This document shows positions 35,039 through 48,200 of a stretch of 64,000 bases of DNA, piece by piece. Origin of the DNA: Cryptomeria japonica (lineage: Eukaryota > Streptophyta > Pinopsida > Cupressales > Cupressaceae); the NCBI RefSeq assembly GCF_030272615.1, contig NC_081412.1, forward strand, positions 99,821,796 through 99,885,795, written 5' to 3'. The notes below the pieces were generated by a model. That model ran no database searches and was not told the DNA's origin. It saw nothing but the letters and a program-made list of their open reading frames with translations. How positions within the stretch are numbered: position 1 is the stretch's first letter; every line of letters starts with the position of its first letter. The position numbers and the translations under genes were made by a program.

Positions 35039-37724
35039 AGGCCTTCCCCAAACCAAGCTTTGATTAACTTAGTTGACCGTGTTTGACTTTATTAATAAAT
35101 GCTTTATAATTCAATAGAATAGACTGTGTTAGACAGATAGATTGGTGAGAAAAGTAATTGAACCAAGTTATAGAGTTATTGCACCTTGTGGTGTACATTT
35201 TGATGTGTTATGAATTTGAAATCCTAAAAGATCCATTGATTGGATAATCTTGATTTAACGTATGTCAGCTATGTCTGGATTTTGAACTTATATGATTCCA
35301 TGATTTGGGATAACATTGATGAATGTTGATACTTCATTTATATGCTTTATGATATAGAACTCTATATGATTCTAGAATAGGATAAATTGGAGATGATGTA
35401 TGTCATTATTGGATTTGCAGGACTTTATTATGATGATAGAATCAAGATGTATGTTTTATGTGTGGACTAAAATTATGAGAATTATGATAATTACTTATGT
35501 GGATTTATTTGGATATGAGATATATTGAATTTTCAAATGTAAATTGTATGCGAAGTGTTTGATGTGTATTCTAATTCATGTGTTTAATATTATACGAGGT
35601 TATTGGAAATTACTAATGTGTATTTGAGTGGCGCAGGAAAAGATACCCATGTGACCATGGAAATATTACGGAGAACCAAACCTAGACCTATGTATGTTCG
35701 TAAAACCAGGGTTTGTCTATTTGGAGAGACAACACCCCGTTTGTGTCGTATTTTATTCGTAATAGTAAATGATGCATGTGTGTTAAGTGTTATTTAATCG
35801 ATTTATGTAAATCCCACAAGAGACACGATTTCATGTATAATTTTGTAAAAGTATTTTCTTTGCGTCACTTGACACATGTGGATTTATGTTTGAATTTTTA
35901 AATTTGTCTCTTGGTGGGAATTGTTTAACTATAACTTTTTCAATTAAGGTAATGTGATGTCATAAATGCCTTGGGTAAAGAATCTTTGGGATGGTCAACA
36001 TAGGTTTAACCCAAAAATAAACTTCAGAGGGGTTAAAGAAGGGTTAAACGAACACCTAGGGGTAGCTTAATAAGGTTTCCTAAAGCCCATAAGGTATACC
36101 TAAGGGTTATGGGTAATTTTAGGGAAGTTTCTACTCCCATGTGACCTTTTAGACACCCTAAAAAGTGACTTTTCTAAGTTGTGCGAAAATGGAAATTAGA
36201 AGACTTGAACTAAGTTGTAAACCTTCCTTTTCGAATGAGAGTTCCCTTTCCCATTTTACCTTACCTTCCTTTTTTTTAGTTTCTAGAAACTTGTGAGAAC
36301 TCTCACAAAGGGATTCTTAAGCAAGAATTAGAAAATTAGTGGGTAATCACCCACTCTCCATTTTTGGAGACAAAGAATTTTGAAAAGAAAAAAGATAGAT
36401 TTTGGATTGAGAATTTTGGCTAAGGGTAGAAAGAGAAGAACTGTGGAATTGGGCTGCTCATCCTCAACAAAACTAGCATACCTTTGGGCAGTTTAAGGTT
36501 GGTTTTATTTTTCTTAAAATGTTTTCTTATTACATGATGTTTTGAAAGAAATGCTTGTGTAAAAGACTAGTTTTCGTGCATGTATTTCTTGGAAATTTAT
36601 TTGGTGTTTTGTGCTTAAGCAATGTATGTGTTTTGGGAGTAATTTAGACCTCCTACTCTTGGGAGAGAGGAGAGTCTTGTGGGTGGTAGAAGTGACAACC
36701 CTTGAGTGAGAGGCTCTCGTTATGAGAGTGATCACAAGGGATTTCATGTGACCCTTGCTACATGGCTTGTTTATGCATTGGGGGTCATAAGGAGGGAAAT
36801 AAGGCATGAATGCCTTGGGGGACATAAGGAAAGTGGGGTTGTTATACTTGATGTATTTGGTTTGCCATGAGGTAGCTATATGTTTTGGTTTGCCATGAGG
36901 TGGCTATATGTTTTACCATACTCGTAGTCTCCTCAGGGTACTTGGTCCACTACCACCCTTGAAAAGACATCACAAATGTGTGGTGCAGTGTAGCTTGGGT
37001 TGGGATTGTGTTTGAGGTTGAGCTTTCCCTTGTCTTTTGTGTTTGCATGCGTGTTGCCTATCTAGGGCTTGGTTCTCTGAGCTCGGGGGTGGCTACTAGT
37101 TAGCCTAGGCTGGGAGGTGAGCACTCCATGGTCATAGCCTTTGATTTAATGCAGGTTGTTGGAAGAAAGTAGCAGGACAAGTAGAAGTGGCTGGAAATGG
37201 TTGTTGTAGAAAAATATTTGGATATGTATTTAGTATTTTCCGCATTTATTTGAAATGAGAGACCTATTTGTAAAGTGACAAGAGCATCTTGGAGATAAGA
37301 TTTAAATATTTGTAATAGTCATATAAGTTATATTGCAGGAAAGAAAATGATTATTTCTGATTTTAGTTCCTAAAGTTTGAAATAAATATTTGTGTGGGTA
37401 GGATGTTCTGAAAATAAAATAAAAATAGTGATTTCCCTTACGCATTTGAAACAATTTATTTGAAAAGAAATAGAACTGGTTTTGCATGCATATAGTAGGT
37501 TGGTAATAAAACATTTGATTTATACATGGATATGTTAAATTTAGTTTATTTAAATCTGTTATCTAAACTATTTGCAGAAAATAAAATAAAAAATACTATA
37601 TCTATCTCTAAGGTTAAAATTAATTAATAAAACATTTAATTGTTGTTAAGATTATTGAATGCTGTCATTTATATAGATTACAGAAAAATCAAATCTAAAG
37701 CTAAACAGTCAATCTACTTTAAAT
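35039..37724. other. AT-rich non-coding stretch, origin unresolved
   Basis: I see no coding frame worth calling. 36100-37160 has the look of an old LTR/leader region. It contains a 28-bp tandem duplication (GGTTTGCCATGAGGT..., 36859-36886 and 36887-36914). From about 37560 the sequence has phrases (AAATCTAAAG, TAAATAATATCTT) that recur diverged at 52750-52800, so the two outer flanks of the 37.7-52.6 kb block seem to come from one older sequence. Confidence 0.4.
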
Positions 37725-37828
37725 AATATCTTATTATATAGTTGTTGTACCAATTTATTTACTTCTTCCAGATACATAATGGAAGAAGGCAAATCTAAAA
37801 ATTAGTATCAACATTTCTAAGTTTTATT
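37725..37828 (+). repeat. 104-bp direct repeat, left copy
   Basis: It matches 52520-52623 over 104 bp, same orientation, no gaps, with three mismatches found by eye (T/C, T/G, T/C). It ends exactly at the truncated LTR start. Confidence 0.85.
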
Positions 37829-39148
37829 AAATTAAATTCACTAGACTTCTTTTTACCATATAATGAATAAATCATTTTATTCAATTAAATCCCTTCTATC
37901 CACTTTTAATTAAATTCAAATTTAATTAAATAGTTATCCTAAATTGAATAAATCTAATTTATTTAATTTTCCCAAATTGCAATCAAATTGAAGTAAATTC
38001 ATTTTATTTCAATTAAATCCTATTATCCCTCCATCCACTTGCAAAATCCTACATCTACCACTTGCCTCCTAAACCCTATTCCTAACCCCCTTCTAGACTC
38101 TTCTAGTCGCTTCCAATTACCCTAACCCATCTCCTAAACTTTGTCACATCCTTAAGCAAGGGGAGGTCACTTCTCAAATCCTCAAAGTCTTTGAAAACCT
38201 TTAAAGGCTTCAACCACTTAATTTTCCAAAGTCTTCCAAACCATTAATGGTTAACTCAACCCTTTAGCATGATTAAAGAATTTCTTTTAACTCAACCTCC
38301 ATGTAACCCAAGGGTCTCATCAAGCATTCATTTCTTTGACCATGGTTATCCCTTAATCATTTGCACAAAAGTTTATCCTTTGATAAAGGCTTAATCTAGT
38401 GGGTAATCCTAACTTAACCATAACCCTTACCCCTAAGATAATCATGAGGTCTTCTCAGGCATTTAATGTCTCCAACCCCTTCTCTCAACTAGTCTTATGT
38501 TGACATTTGTCACCATTTCATTGGTGCAAATTGCAAACATGGATTCCCAACTTTCAAACTCAACCCTTGATTAACTCTTTCAATCCTGGCCATCCATTGC
38601 CCTATTTTTGCTATAAATAGAGCTCTCATACCTCCATTTTTCAATATCCAAGACTTTAGCATCTCAGTTATACTCAAATCCATTCAAGCTTTCATATTTT
38701 ATATGCTCATCATTTAGCTTCTCTTTTAAATCAGGAATTAATCTAAATATGCTAATTTAGAGTATGTTCCTTATCATATAGCTTAAATCATGAACTAGTA
38801 TAGTATGCTAGGATAGTTTTGTTTACTAACCTTGTCATTTTATAGTTAGTTTATTGCATTTGTAGCATCATGCATAGATTAGGATGCATCTCATATTAAA
38901 TCAACAAAAAACATCCGCCATTCTTGCATTTGCCATCCCTAAACCATTTTGCTCAGTGATTTGAGAGCAAAAACATTGGTTTGAGGGACCGTGCAAGATA
39001 GAGAACCATGGAACCATCCTTGGGAAGCTGAGTTATACTTCATAACTCCATAGCTTGCACCAAGAAGTCCTGTGGGTGTGTGAGCAAGGCTCCATAGAGC
39101 TTCGTTTTCCACATTTTGAGTTCTATCGCCCCACTTTTCCCGCATACA
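37827..39148 (+). repeat. 5' LTR of the Tat-type gypsy element, 5' truncated
   Basis: Homologous to the reverse complement of 51072-52520, lacking that LTR's first 127 bp. The remaining 1322 bp is exactly the length expected, so there are no net indels. TATA box CTATAAATAG at 38611-38620. It ends CGCATACA, 4 nt before the primer site. Confidence 0.85.
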
Positions 39149-39152
39149 TTTC

Positions 39153-39170
39153 TGGCGCCCACCGTGGGGC
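39153..39170 (+). other. Primer binding site of the gypsy element (tRNA-Lys type)
   Basis: TGGCGCCCACCGTGGGGC. As I recall plant tRNA-Lys(CUU), this is the complement of its 3'-terminal 18 nt including CCA. Confidence 0.75.
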
Positions 39171-39236
39171 ATTACCCCATATGTCTAATCGGTTTTGAAA
39201 AATAACCACTTTTGTAGGTCCATGGAAAATGAGAAT

Positions 39237-39491
39237 CAGTGCTTGGGAATAATTCCCTAGTGCATCTGGTCAACAGCCTAGCGTATCCAGTTTACTATTC
39301 AGCGCGTTGGGTCCATCATCTAGTGCTTAAAGTCTGTTTATTAGTGCATAAGAATATTAAAATTTTCTTGTAGGTCTCGGTGCAGGAGAAAAACAGAGCA
39401 GTGCTTTTGGCACATAGTGTAGCACATCACCACCTTCTTTTAGCACATCATGGCTATTGTGTAGCACGTACAGTTTGTTCTGTAGCGCATC
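39237..39491 (+). repeat. 21-bp-phased TAGCGCAT-type array, first cluster
   Basis: Motif starts at 39237, 39258, 39279, 39300, 39321 and 39342, then 39399, 39420, 39441, 39462 and 39483: eleven units, each exactly 21 bp from the next apart from one 57-bp gap. Only the first eight or nine bases are conserved (TAGCGCATC, TAGTGCATC, TAGCACATC, TAGCACGTA, CAGCGCGTT). In one frame each unit reads (L/V)(A/V)H plus four free residues. Confidence 0.88.
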
Positions 39492-40993
39492 GAAAATAGA
39501 CAGAAACCACAATTTTAAAATCTGTAACCGGGAATAAAAAAATAGACTTGTTGAAGTCAACCAACCATCTAACATTTTCAACTTGTTTTCTTGCAGGATT
39601 CTAACAAATCTATTGCAGATGGGAGCTTAAAATTTTAAAAATATTAAGATAGTTAGGATTTTCACTAACTTAGTTAAGTTAGTTTAAATTTTTAAACTTC
39701 TTCTATTCTTAAAAATTGAACTCACTTATTTCCTTTGGGCTGTAAAAAGAACCACAAAATCAATCTTTCTTGCTTTTTTAGGAGAAAAAATTCTCAAATT
39801 TGGGCTCTAAAAAGAACAAGTCAAATTTTCAAGTTTTGAAATCAAAAGGACTAAAAGGAACTTCACCATCCTTTGGTGCATAAAAGGATTCACTTCATTT
39901 TTTTTTATTTTAAAAAGTTAAAGAATCACACTTGTCCTGTTTTGTTCACAACAAAAGAAGGAAGTCATTCCCCTTTACCAATTTTCTTTTGTTGACCAGG
40001 TTCCTTTACTAGATTAGATAATCATTGCTTTGAGGAAATAAAAGGAACACCATGCTTGTTGGAGCAACATCTCCAAGTAGAGGTTAGCAAATCATTGAAT
40101 TGAAGGCTTAAAAAGAACCTTGTTTGCCTTGTCTCAAAAGTGGAAGGTATATGCTCTCCCCTTAATTGGGTGATCAAAAAGCCAAACAACTCTTAAGCTT
40201 TCTGTACTTCAAGCATTTACATCTTTTAGTAGGCCTGCCTTCCCAAGGAGTTGGAATCAACTCTTAAAGCCATTTATGGTCAGTGTGAAGGGAATGACCT
40301 AAGTGGGAAACAATTTTGACATCAAGTGTTCCAACCCACTATAATAAAAAGTGGAAAGTGACGAAAGTCCTTTTCAACGGTTGTGCGCAGTGATTAGCCT
40401 TTCCCCAGTATCCTTGAGATACGTAAAGCCTTTGTTCTAAAGGTTGGGAAGCCTCCTGAGGGAGTTTATCACTGATGGCCGAACAAGAAGCCTAATTACG
40501 AGCCATAGAAATAGAAACTTTGAATCGAGTTAGTAACCAAACATTTATAACATCATAGTGCAAGGGTGGGGAAGAATCTGCCCCCAAGATTACTCACCAT
40601 ATATCTCCCAAGATAACTACTCACTTGTGAAGCAATTCACTTTGAGTTAATTTTTGGCAAAAGGCAAAAAAATGAGTGCCCTCTAGGGGGTGACACGACT
40701 GTTTGAGCTGACGGAGTATCGAGACTAGTGGGCTATGATGTTGTTTATGACCTTTGAATAAAGAGTCTTTTTGAAGTGTATTTTTTGTATCCAAACCTAT
40801 TAAAACATTGAGGATTTGAACACATCCTTGTAGAACATACACTTTTTGTTAGATTAGGCAAAAATGGTTGTCTTCTTTGTGCTGTGCTGTGCTTGCATTT
40901 ACTACTTCAGAAAATCATCCATCAAGGCTGAAAAACTCACAATCAAATCCGAAAATTGCAGAAAAACCAACCAAAGGAAAAATCAGGGTAGAT
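39492..40993 (+). other. Gypsy leader between the two motif clusters
   Basis: Non-coding. Frequent AAAAGGAAC and AAAAAGAACC phrases occur between 39720 and 40130. No convincing ORF or further 21-bp units are seen. Confidence 0.4.
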
Positions 40994-41369
40994 TAGTGTG
41001 TGAGAACAACTCCTTAGTGCATAGGGTATTTTTGTTAGCGCATCCAAGCATCAAGTTAGCACATCTATTCAAAACAGTAGCGTTTTATCCAAATTCCAAA
41101 AAAGTGTTAAACAATTAGCGCATCGGGAAAATAGTCTAGTGCATTGAAGCATCAACTTAGTGTGTGATAACCAAACTTTAGCACGTAGGGTTTAACAGTT
41201 AGCACGTCACGGACCCATACTAGCGCATAACCTTTCAAAACAGACAAAAAACAAAATTTTAAACAGTCAAAACTTTAGCGCGTGGCTGGGGGTAGCCTAG
41301 CGTGTGTGGTCATTCTTTTAGTGCATAAAGTAAATTTGGTAGCACATCTTGTCTCTGTTTTAGCGCATC
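40994..41369 (+). repeat. 21-bp-phased TAGCGCAT-type array, second cluster
   Basis: Units start at 40994, 41015, 41036, 41057 and 41078; 41116, 41137, 41158, 41179, 41200 and 41221; 41276, 41298, 41319, 41340 and 41361. Spacing is 21 bp within runs (once 22), with irregular gaps between runs. Variants are TAGTGTGTG, TAGTGCATA, TAGCGCATC, TAGCACATC, TAGCACGTC and TAGCGCGTG. The translation NNSLVH occurs in both clusters, so they are copies of one array. Confidence 0.88.
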
Positions 41370-41651
41370 ACCAAAAGAAAAAAGACAGGGGGCAAAACAA
41401 TGAGGAATTTTAAAATTTTTGAAAACATCTTCAAAAGCTTTTTTCCATCAACATCATTTTTCATCAAAGTAGAGTAGCGAAAACAAAATTTTAAAAGCTA
41501 TTTCTTGAGCAAAGTTTGTGTCAAAACAAACATTCTAAAAATCCGAAACTGATCGCATGGTAAAACATATCTATCCTATCATAATCCGGAAACCTCATCA
41601 CAAGTATCAAAAGAATCCTTTACCATCTCATGGATTTCATCTCAAAAACAC

Positions 41652-42221
41652 TTGTTTAAAAATTTCAGGTTGTCAAATCAAGTTTCCATATCGGTAGACT
41701 TTTATCCATATCATTTGACATGCTCTGTCGTGAAGAGGCATCTAAACCTTCACTTTGATAGAGTAAAACTTGAATTTTCAAAACAAGATCAACTGAATCC
41801 AAACAAAGCAAAGGAAACCATTGATCACTTATGCATGACTAATCCCCATATTCTAAGAAGAAAGAATCTTTATCGTAACATCACATTGAAGAAACAACAA
41901 CCTAGTTTTTCCAAATTCATCAAGAGAAACAAGTTTTTATACATCAATCATCAACTCTTCAAATCTCATCGAGTATTCCTTCATCACGTCAAACGTTATA
42001 TCCAAAACAAATCCAACGAATTTGATAAAGAGCCTTTAAAAATTAGGGCATATTGTCAAAAATCCGCTTTTAATCAAATCATAAACCATGGAGGAAGGAT
42101 CAATCCAACATTCTTACCTGATGAGTGTATCACTTATGACACACCCCGACCTAAACCACCAACCCCCAAGCAACATATCGAAGATAATTTTGTCCCCTTC
42201 GTCACTGAAAGTTTCTACTAA
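41652..42221 (+). CDS. Small ORF upstream of gag, unknown
   Basis: 189 codons, ATG 41652 to TAA 42219-42221, basic and rich in Lys, Asn and His, ending with a Pro-rich stretch (TPRPKPPTPKQ). No motif recognised. It lies just upstream of gag in a different frame. Some Tat-lineage gypsy elements have an extra ORF before gag, so it may be such an ORF or its remnant. A chance open frame in the leader cannot be excluded. Confidence 0.35.
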   Translation: MFKNFRLSNQVSISVDFYPYHLTCSVVKRHLNLHFDRVKLEFSKQDQLNPNKAKETIDHLCMTNPHILRRKNLYRNITLKKQQPSFSKFIKRNKFLYINHQLFKSHRVFLHHVKRYIQNKSNEFDKEPLKIRAYCQKSAFNQIINHGGRINPTFLPDECITYDTPRPKPPTPKQHIEDNFVPFVTESFY

Positions 42222-42279
42222 AATGCCTGTTACTCACTCTCAATAAAACCAACAAAGCGAAACACACGCAGAGTCTAGT

Positions 42280-45200
42280 ATGAATCGAAGGTTGTCAAAT
42301 CCTTTTGAAGGTCCACACCTAGAGGATACTGAAATTTCTGAAGCGCTTCTTCAAGAATGTCAGGAAAATGCTTCATTCCAAAAGCTTGTAGAAAGGCTCA
42401 TGGAAAATGACAAAGAAAAATATTTGCTCATGCTCACAAGTAAAGGAGTAAAACACCCTGAAAACCTTGACACATATGTGTTTAGAACGCAACCTCAACA
42501 TTACGAATATCAAGAATGACAATGGGAAAGGGAAGCATGTGATCCTGAACAAGATATCCCTGATCAAAACATACCAAAACAACATACGCCAAGACAAAAC
42601 ATCCTGAATCAAAACATACCGGAGCAACATACACCAAGACAATATCTTCCCGAGTAAAACATACTATTCCATACACCATTTCAACCTAGGATCAATACAA
42701 GGGAAGAACCTTTCCCTCGGCAAAACAATGTGCCTTTGGTTTCCCTTACTCAACAAATGCAAATGTTACAAAGACAAATGCAAGACATGCAACAAGGGAC
42801 AACAGTATGCTACTCTTTAAAGAAAATCTATCCTTATCCTTTTGACAGAAGATTGCACATGATCCCTTTTCCTCCAAACTCAGACATGCCTAAATTTGAC
42901 AAGTACGATGGAAAAAGTGATCCTGACAATCATGTCAGGGAATTCTGTACCATGAGTCTTGAATTTTCTCATGATGACACCTATCTGATGAGGTTATTCC
43001 CAAGAAGCTTGGGAGGGCAAACAATGGAATGGTTATCCAAAATTATGCCACCTATCAGATCGTTTGATGAATTGGTTAACAAGTTCATAACACAATACTC
43101 CTATAACATTCAACACACTATAACCATGCTAGACATCTGCAACACCAAACAAAAGAACAATGAAACATTCATGATATTCCTTCAATGCTGGCGACATATG
43201 GTATCACGATATCCTCGAGATATTCCTAAAAAGGAGAAAATGGAAATATTCATCGACAACTTGAATGGTGAGATGAGTTACAGGATCAAGCTCCAATGCA
43301 TACCGTCTTTTGCTAAATTGATTGAAAATGACATTCAAGTAGAGGAAGCATGTGTCAAAAAGGGAACACTCAAATTCTTCAAAGAAGGAACAAACTCATC
43401 AAACTACAATAACCAGAACAACAACAACATGGACAAGTCCCGATTCTGGACTCGAAACAAAAACAAAGGCAACAATGAATCACATGATCCAAAATCTAAG
43501 CAACCAGTGCTCACATTATCCGGAAATCCTCAGGCTATGAAAAAACCCAAAGGTGCTAACCCTAGCACTAACACTTGCACACCTAATATCAATCAACCGA
43601 ATACCAATAACATAAATTGAGGACCTAACAATAATTCACGGGGTACTACCAACACTTATAAAAAATGCATCTACACACCACTGGGTCAGTCATTGGAGTC
43701 AGCATTCAGAGAACTCCTGGCAAACAAGATTATCTCTTTGCCCGCAATCAACAACTACGAACCACAAATCAAACCACCTTGGTGGAATGACTCACACTTT
43801 TGTGATTTTCATCGCAACAAAGGTCATCAAACAAATGATTGCATGAGATTGAAAAACATTGTTCAAGACATGATTGATAGAGGTGATTTAACAATAGATG
43901 GTCTCAAGATAAATGGTGACCATGGAGCTTTCAAGAATCCTCTTCTAAACTATAACAAAGATGGAGCTTCCACTTCAAATGATACCCGTGGGGCACGTAT
44001 CAATCACGTTTACAATAACACCATTAATCATATATCAGCTGTCGACAATCATGTAAACACCATCACAATCCAAGACCAGCATAATCATGAATTAGTCAAC
44101 GTAACCACCAGAGCTCAAAAATATGTCTTGAAAGGACATATGTCAACAACAAACACTGTACCCAAACTTCAATATGATCTAGTCAGCCAACTGCGCAAAA
44201 CTTGTGCTCAAATATCCATACTAGAGTTGCTAAAACTTTCGCCAAAACACAAAGACATATTGGAACAAGCATTATTGGAAACAAATGTACCTCAAGATCT
44301 GGATACTGACAAATTCCAAGCCATGGTCACTCATATGACAGGGCCTCATAATCTCACTTTTTTTGAGCACGACAATATCTCATTAAGCCATCCACATAAT
44401 ACTCCTCTCCATAGTGAAGTCATTGTCTATAAACATAGAATCAAGAGAGTATTAATAGATGGAGGAGCTGGACTCAATAGCTGTACCTTAAAACTTGTTC
44501 GTGCATTGGGCTTCTCTGAAGAGTCTATTGATCCCTGTAAAAAGATTACCATAAAGGCATATGATGATGAGGAAAGGTCATCTAAAGGAACCGTGATGTT
44601 GCCCATTCAAGTTGGACTAGTGCAAAAAGATACTATGTGTCAGGTCTTAGATATGGATCTCACCTACAATATTTTGTTAGGTCGACCCTGGATACATGAA
44701 ATGCAAGCAGTGCCTTCTACGTATCACCAGTGTGTCAAATTTCCTTATAACAGACAAGAGATCTCCATATTTACTGATCACAATCCATTTCAACATTGTA
44801 ATACAATGGGGGCAGCCCAGGATAGTTTGGTTCCCCATAATAGGGAAAAGTAGAGATCCTCAACATCAGATCTACAGATAGCAAAGCCCGAATCATTATC
44901 TGGAAATTTCAAGCAGCAAATGCAAATCAAAGACCAAGGTATGGGAGAATACTCTTTGGAACCCCTGTGTTTGGCCAAATTACCGACATCACCCAGATCT
45001 CATGGATTGCCTACTACATCAATGCATCTGGTAACTCAGCCCATCACCAAATTTGATGGTACCTTCATCCAACTGGGCACTCTAGTACATGAATAAGAAG
45101 ATAAGGACATTCTTATCTGGTTATACAAAGATGAGGAAGAAGATAACAGAGCAGCTGCTCTGGACATAGTTCTACCAACACACCTATATGGAAAGGGATA

Positions 45201-45290
45201 CTTAATCATGAAGAAAATGGGATATGAAGGTAAAGGACCTATTGGAAAATGCAAAGAAGGAGTCAAGGAATTAATTTTTCTTGGTCATAT
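42280..45290 (+). pseudogene. Gypsy gag-protease (Tat-type), broken
   Basis: One frame from ATG 42280, with in-frame stops at 42517, 42655, 43618, 44851 and 45094 and no frameshift until about 45250. Order: N-terminal acidic and Gln/Pro-rich region; retrotransposon gag core about 42880-43370 (KFDKYDGKSDPDNHVREF, GGQTMEWLSKI); Asn-rich linker; a CX2HX4HX4C zinc-binding motif CDFHRNKGHQTNDC at 43801-43842; aspartic protease with IDGGAGLNSCTLK (Asp at 44458-44460; DGG instead of DSG, known in plant gypsy elements); then a G-patch-like MKKMGYEGKGPIGK near 45208-45250. The sequence passes into pol with a frame change, and what looks like a deletion of the protease-RT linker, at about 45250-45290. 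The stops lie where CAA, CAG or CGA would be expected. Confidence 0.82.
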
Positions 45291-48200
45291 GCCGATATGC
45301 CCGGAGTTGATCCACACTTAATCATGCATCACTTGTCCATCTCTCCAGGAGTTAAGCCAGTCAAACAAAAGCTACGAAAGATGAATCCACAGGTAGCACT
45401 CATGGTCAAAGCTGAACTCAAGAAGTTATTAGATGTCAGATTCATCCGAACCATTGACTATGTAGAATGGATTTCCAATATAGTACCAGTATACAAACCA
45501 GACGACAGTATTAGAATCTGCACTAATTTTAGAGATGTCAACAAAGCTTGTCCAAAAGATGACTTTCCTCTTCCTAGTATTGACATCATTTTAGACCTCA
45601 CAACGGGCCATGTAATGCTCTCACTAATGGACGGTTTCTCAGGCTATAATCAGATTTAAATAGCCCCAGAAGATCAAGACAAAACAACATTCACCTATCC
45701 TTGGGGAACGTGTTGTTGGAATGTTATGCCTTTTGGCTTAAAGAATGCAAGGGCTACCTATCAGAGAGAAATGACAACAATCTTTCATGACATGATGCAC
45801 ACATTCATGGAAGACTATGTGGATGATCTACTAGCTAAGTCATTCACCAGAGCAGAACATCTCGGCATCCTAACAAAGATCTTTGATTGATTGGAGAAAT
45901 TCCAAGTTCGGCTCAACCCTAAGAAGTGTGTCTTCGAGGTTACCTCAGGAAAGTTACTAGGCTACATTGTCTCAGCTAAAGTTATTGAAGTGGATCCAGC
46001 AAAGGTACACGCCATTATGGAGATGCCACCACAAAAGAATATCAGTCAACTCAGATCTCTACAAGGATGAATTCAATCAGTCAGGCGATTCATTGCTCAA
46101 CTGGCTGATAAAAGTCTACCATTCAATCATTTACTCCATAAAAATGTACCTTTCCGATGGGAGGCCAAGTGTGCAGAATATTTTTATCAAATCAAATAGT
46201 ATCTGATGAATCCACTAGTTCTAGTACCACCAGTAGTAGGAAAGCCACTTATTCTCTATATTTCAACAACAAATGTATCACTGGGGGCACTGTTAGCACA
46301 AGAAAATCGACAAGGAAAGGAATGGGCTAGTTATTACATCAGCAAGACATTGAATGGCTATGAACTCAACTACACATTCGTTGAGAAGGCTTGTCTAACA
46401 GTGGTCTTCCAATTTAAGAAGTTCTGACATTATATGCTAGCACACACAATTAAGCTAGTAGTAAAAATTGATCCTCTCGAATACCTACTCAGCAAAGAAG
46501 CTCTTACCGGACGATTGGCTAAATGGGTCATGATTCTCAGTGAATTCGACATCCAATACATAGAAAGAAGAGCCATCAAAGGACAAGCAATTGTAGATCA
46601 ACTAGCTAAAGCACTGCTACCAGGAAAACAAACTATGGAGATTGAATTTTCAGACAGAGATGTTCTTGCTATTTCTACCACACAATGGACTCTATACTTT
46701 GATGGATCCTACACCCAACACGGTTTGGGTGCTGGCATTCTTTTCATCACTCCTGAAGGACACACTATACCAAGATCATATAGGCTTATGTTCCCATGCA
46801 TGAATAATGTGGCTGAATATGAGGCATTGGTTATAGGCATCAAAATGGCCGTAGAATGGAAAATCACAGAGTTAATGGTCTATGGAGATTCACAACTAGT
46901 CATCAATCAGATCAACAATCACTATCAAACAAAGGATGACAAGGTACTACCCTACAAATGAATGGTGGATGACTTCAAATAGTATTTTGTATACATCACC
47001 TTCGAGCAGATACCAAGGTTGAACAACAAAGCAGTCGATGCCATGGCTACTATCGCTTCATTACTACAAATTCCAGAGCAACAGAGTTGTTACGAGTTCC
47101 TGGTAGAGCAATTGTTCTCCCCAACCTATGACCACTCTGAATCCCATGTCATCTACGCCTTAACTGGTTCAAATTCTCCTTTATATGGACCGATATATGA
47201 TTATCTAAAGAACAATATCTTACCCATTGACCTATCCCATAACCAAAAACGTAATTTTATCCGACAAGCCGCCCGGTATACACTTACTACTGATACTTTG
47301 TACCGTCATGGTCTAGATGGTACTCTCCTTCGTTGCCTTGATTGTAATGATTCTAATTCCACTTTACACAAGCTTCATGAAGGTATTTGTGGAACACATT
47401 CAAGTGGGACTACTCTTGCTAAAAAGATTCTAAGGATGGGATACTACTAGCCTACAATGGAGAAAGATTCTTACCACTTCGCCAAGAAGTATCCTAAATA
47501 CCAAATCCATGGCAATCTGATACATGCACCAACATAGGAATTGTAGCAATTTACAACATCCTAGCCCTTCTGTCAGTGGGGGTTAGACTTGGTTGGCAAA
47601 ATTCATCCTTCATCTTCAAATGGACACAAGTTCATTATAACTGCAATAGAATACTTTACCAAGTGGATAGAAGCAATCCCAATGACCACAGTAACTGGAA
47701 AGCAAATTGCGTCTTTTATCCTAAACTATCTGATCTACAGATATGGTATTCCAAGTTCCATCATCACCGATAATAGATGCCCATTCAAAAACCAAGATGT
47801 CTGATAACTATGTGAATAATTCAAAATACAACATCGGTTCTCTACACCATACTACCCATAGGGGAATGGTCAAGTAGAAGCATCCAACAAAACCATACTG
47901 AAGATTCTCAAGAAAATAGTAAATGATGTAGGCAAAGATTGGCATATCCAACTCAACCTAGCACTTTGGGCAGACAGAACCAGCATCCGTACACCTACAG
48001 GAGCAACACCTTTCTCATTGGTCTGTGGATCCGAAGCTATTTTACCACTAGAGGTAGAAATTCCGTCTCTCAGAGTCTCTCTAAAAGGCTTAATCCCAGA
48101 TGAAGAGTATCAGGTCAACCGACTGCAAGAACTGGAACTATTAGATGAAAGACGTCAGCATGCTTACACTCATCTCAAAGCATATCAGCAATGCATGTGC

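Noticed and set aside
35603-35797. Short plus-strand ORF of 64 codons
   Set aside because: No motif, no neighbour support and ordinary length for chance in this composition.
36859-36914. 28-bp tandem duplication
   Set aside because: Two copies only, probably simple slippage; noted in the flank description and not raised as a finding.
40864-41118. Plus-strand ORF of 84 codons as a gene
   Set aside because: It overlaps the second motif cluster and owes its heptad look to the 21-bp spacing; the frame is stopped soon after.
39237-41369. CRISPR-like array
   Set aside because: The repeats are only 8-9 bp with 12-13 bp spacers in a eukaryotic retroelement leader; there is no CRISPR structure.
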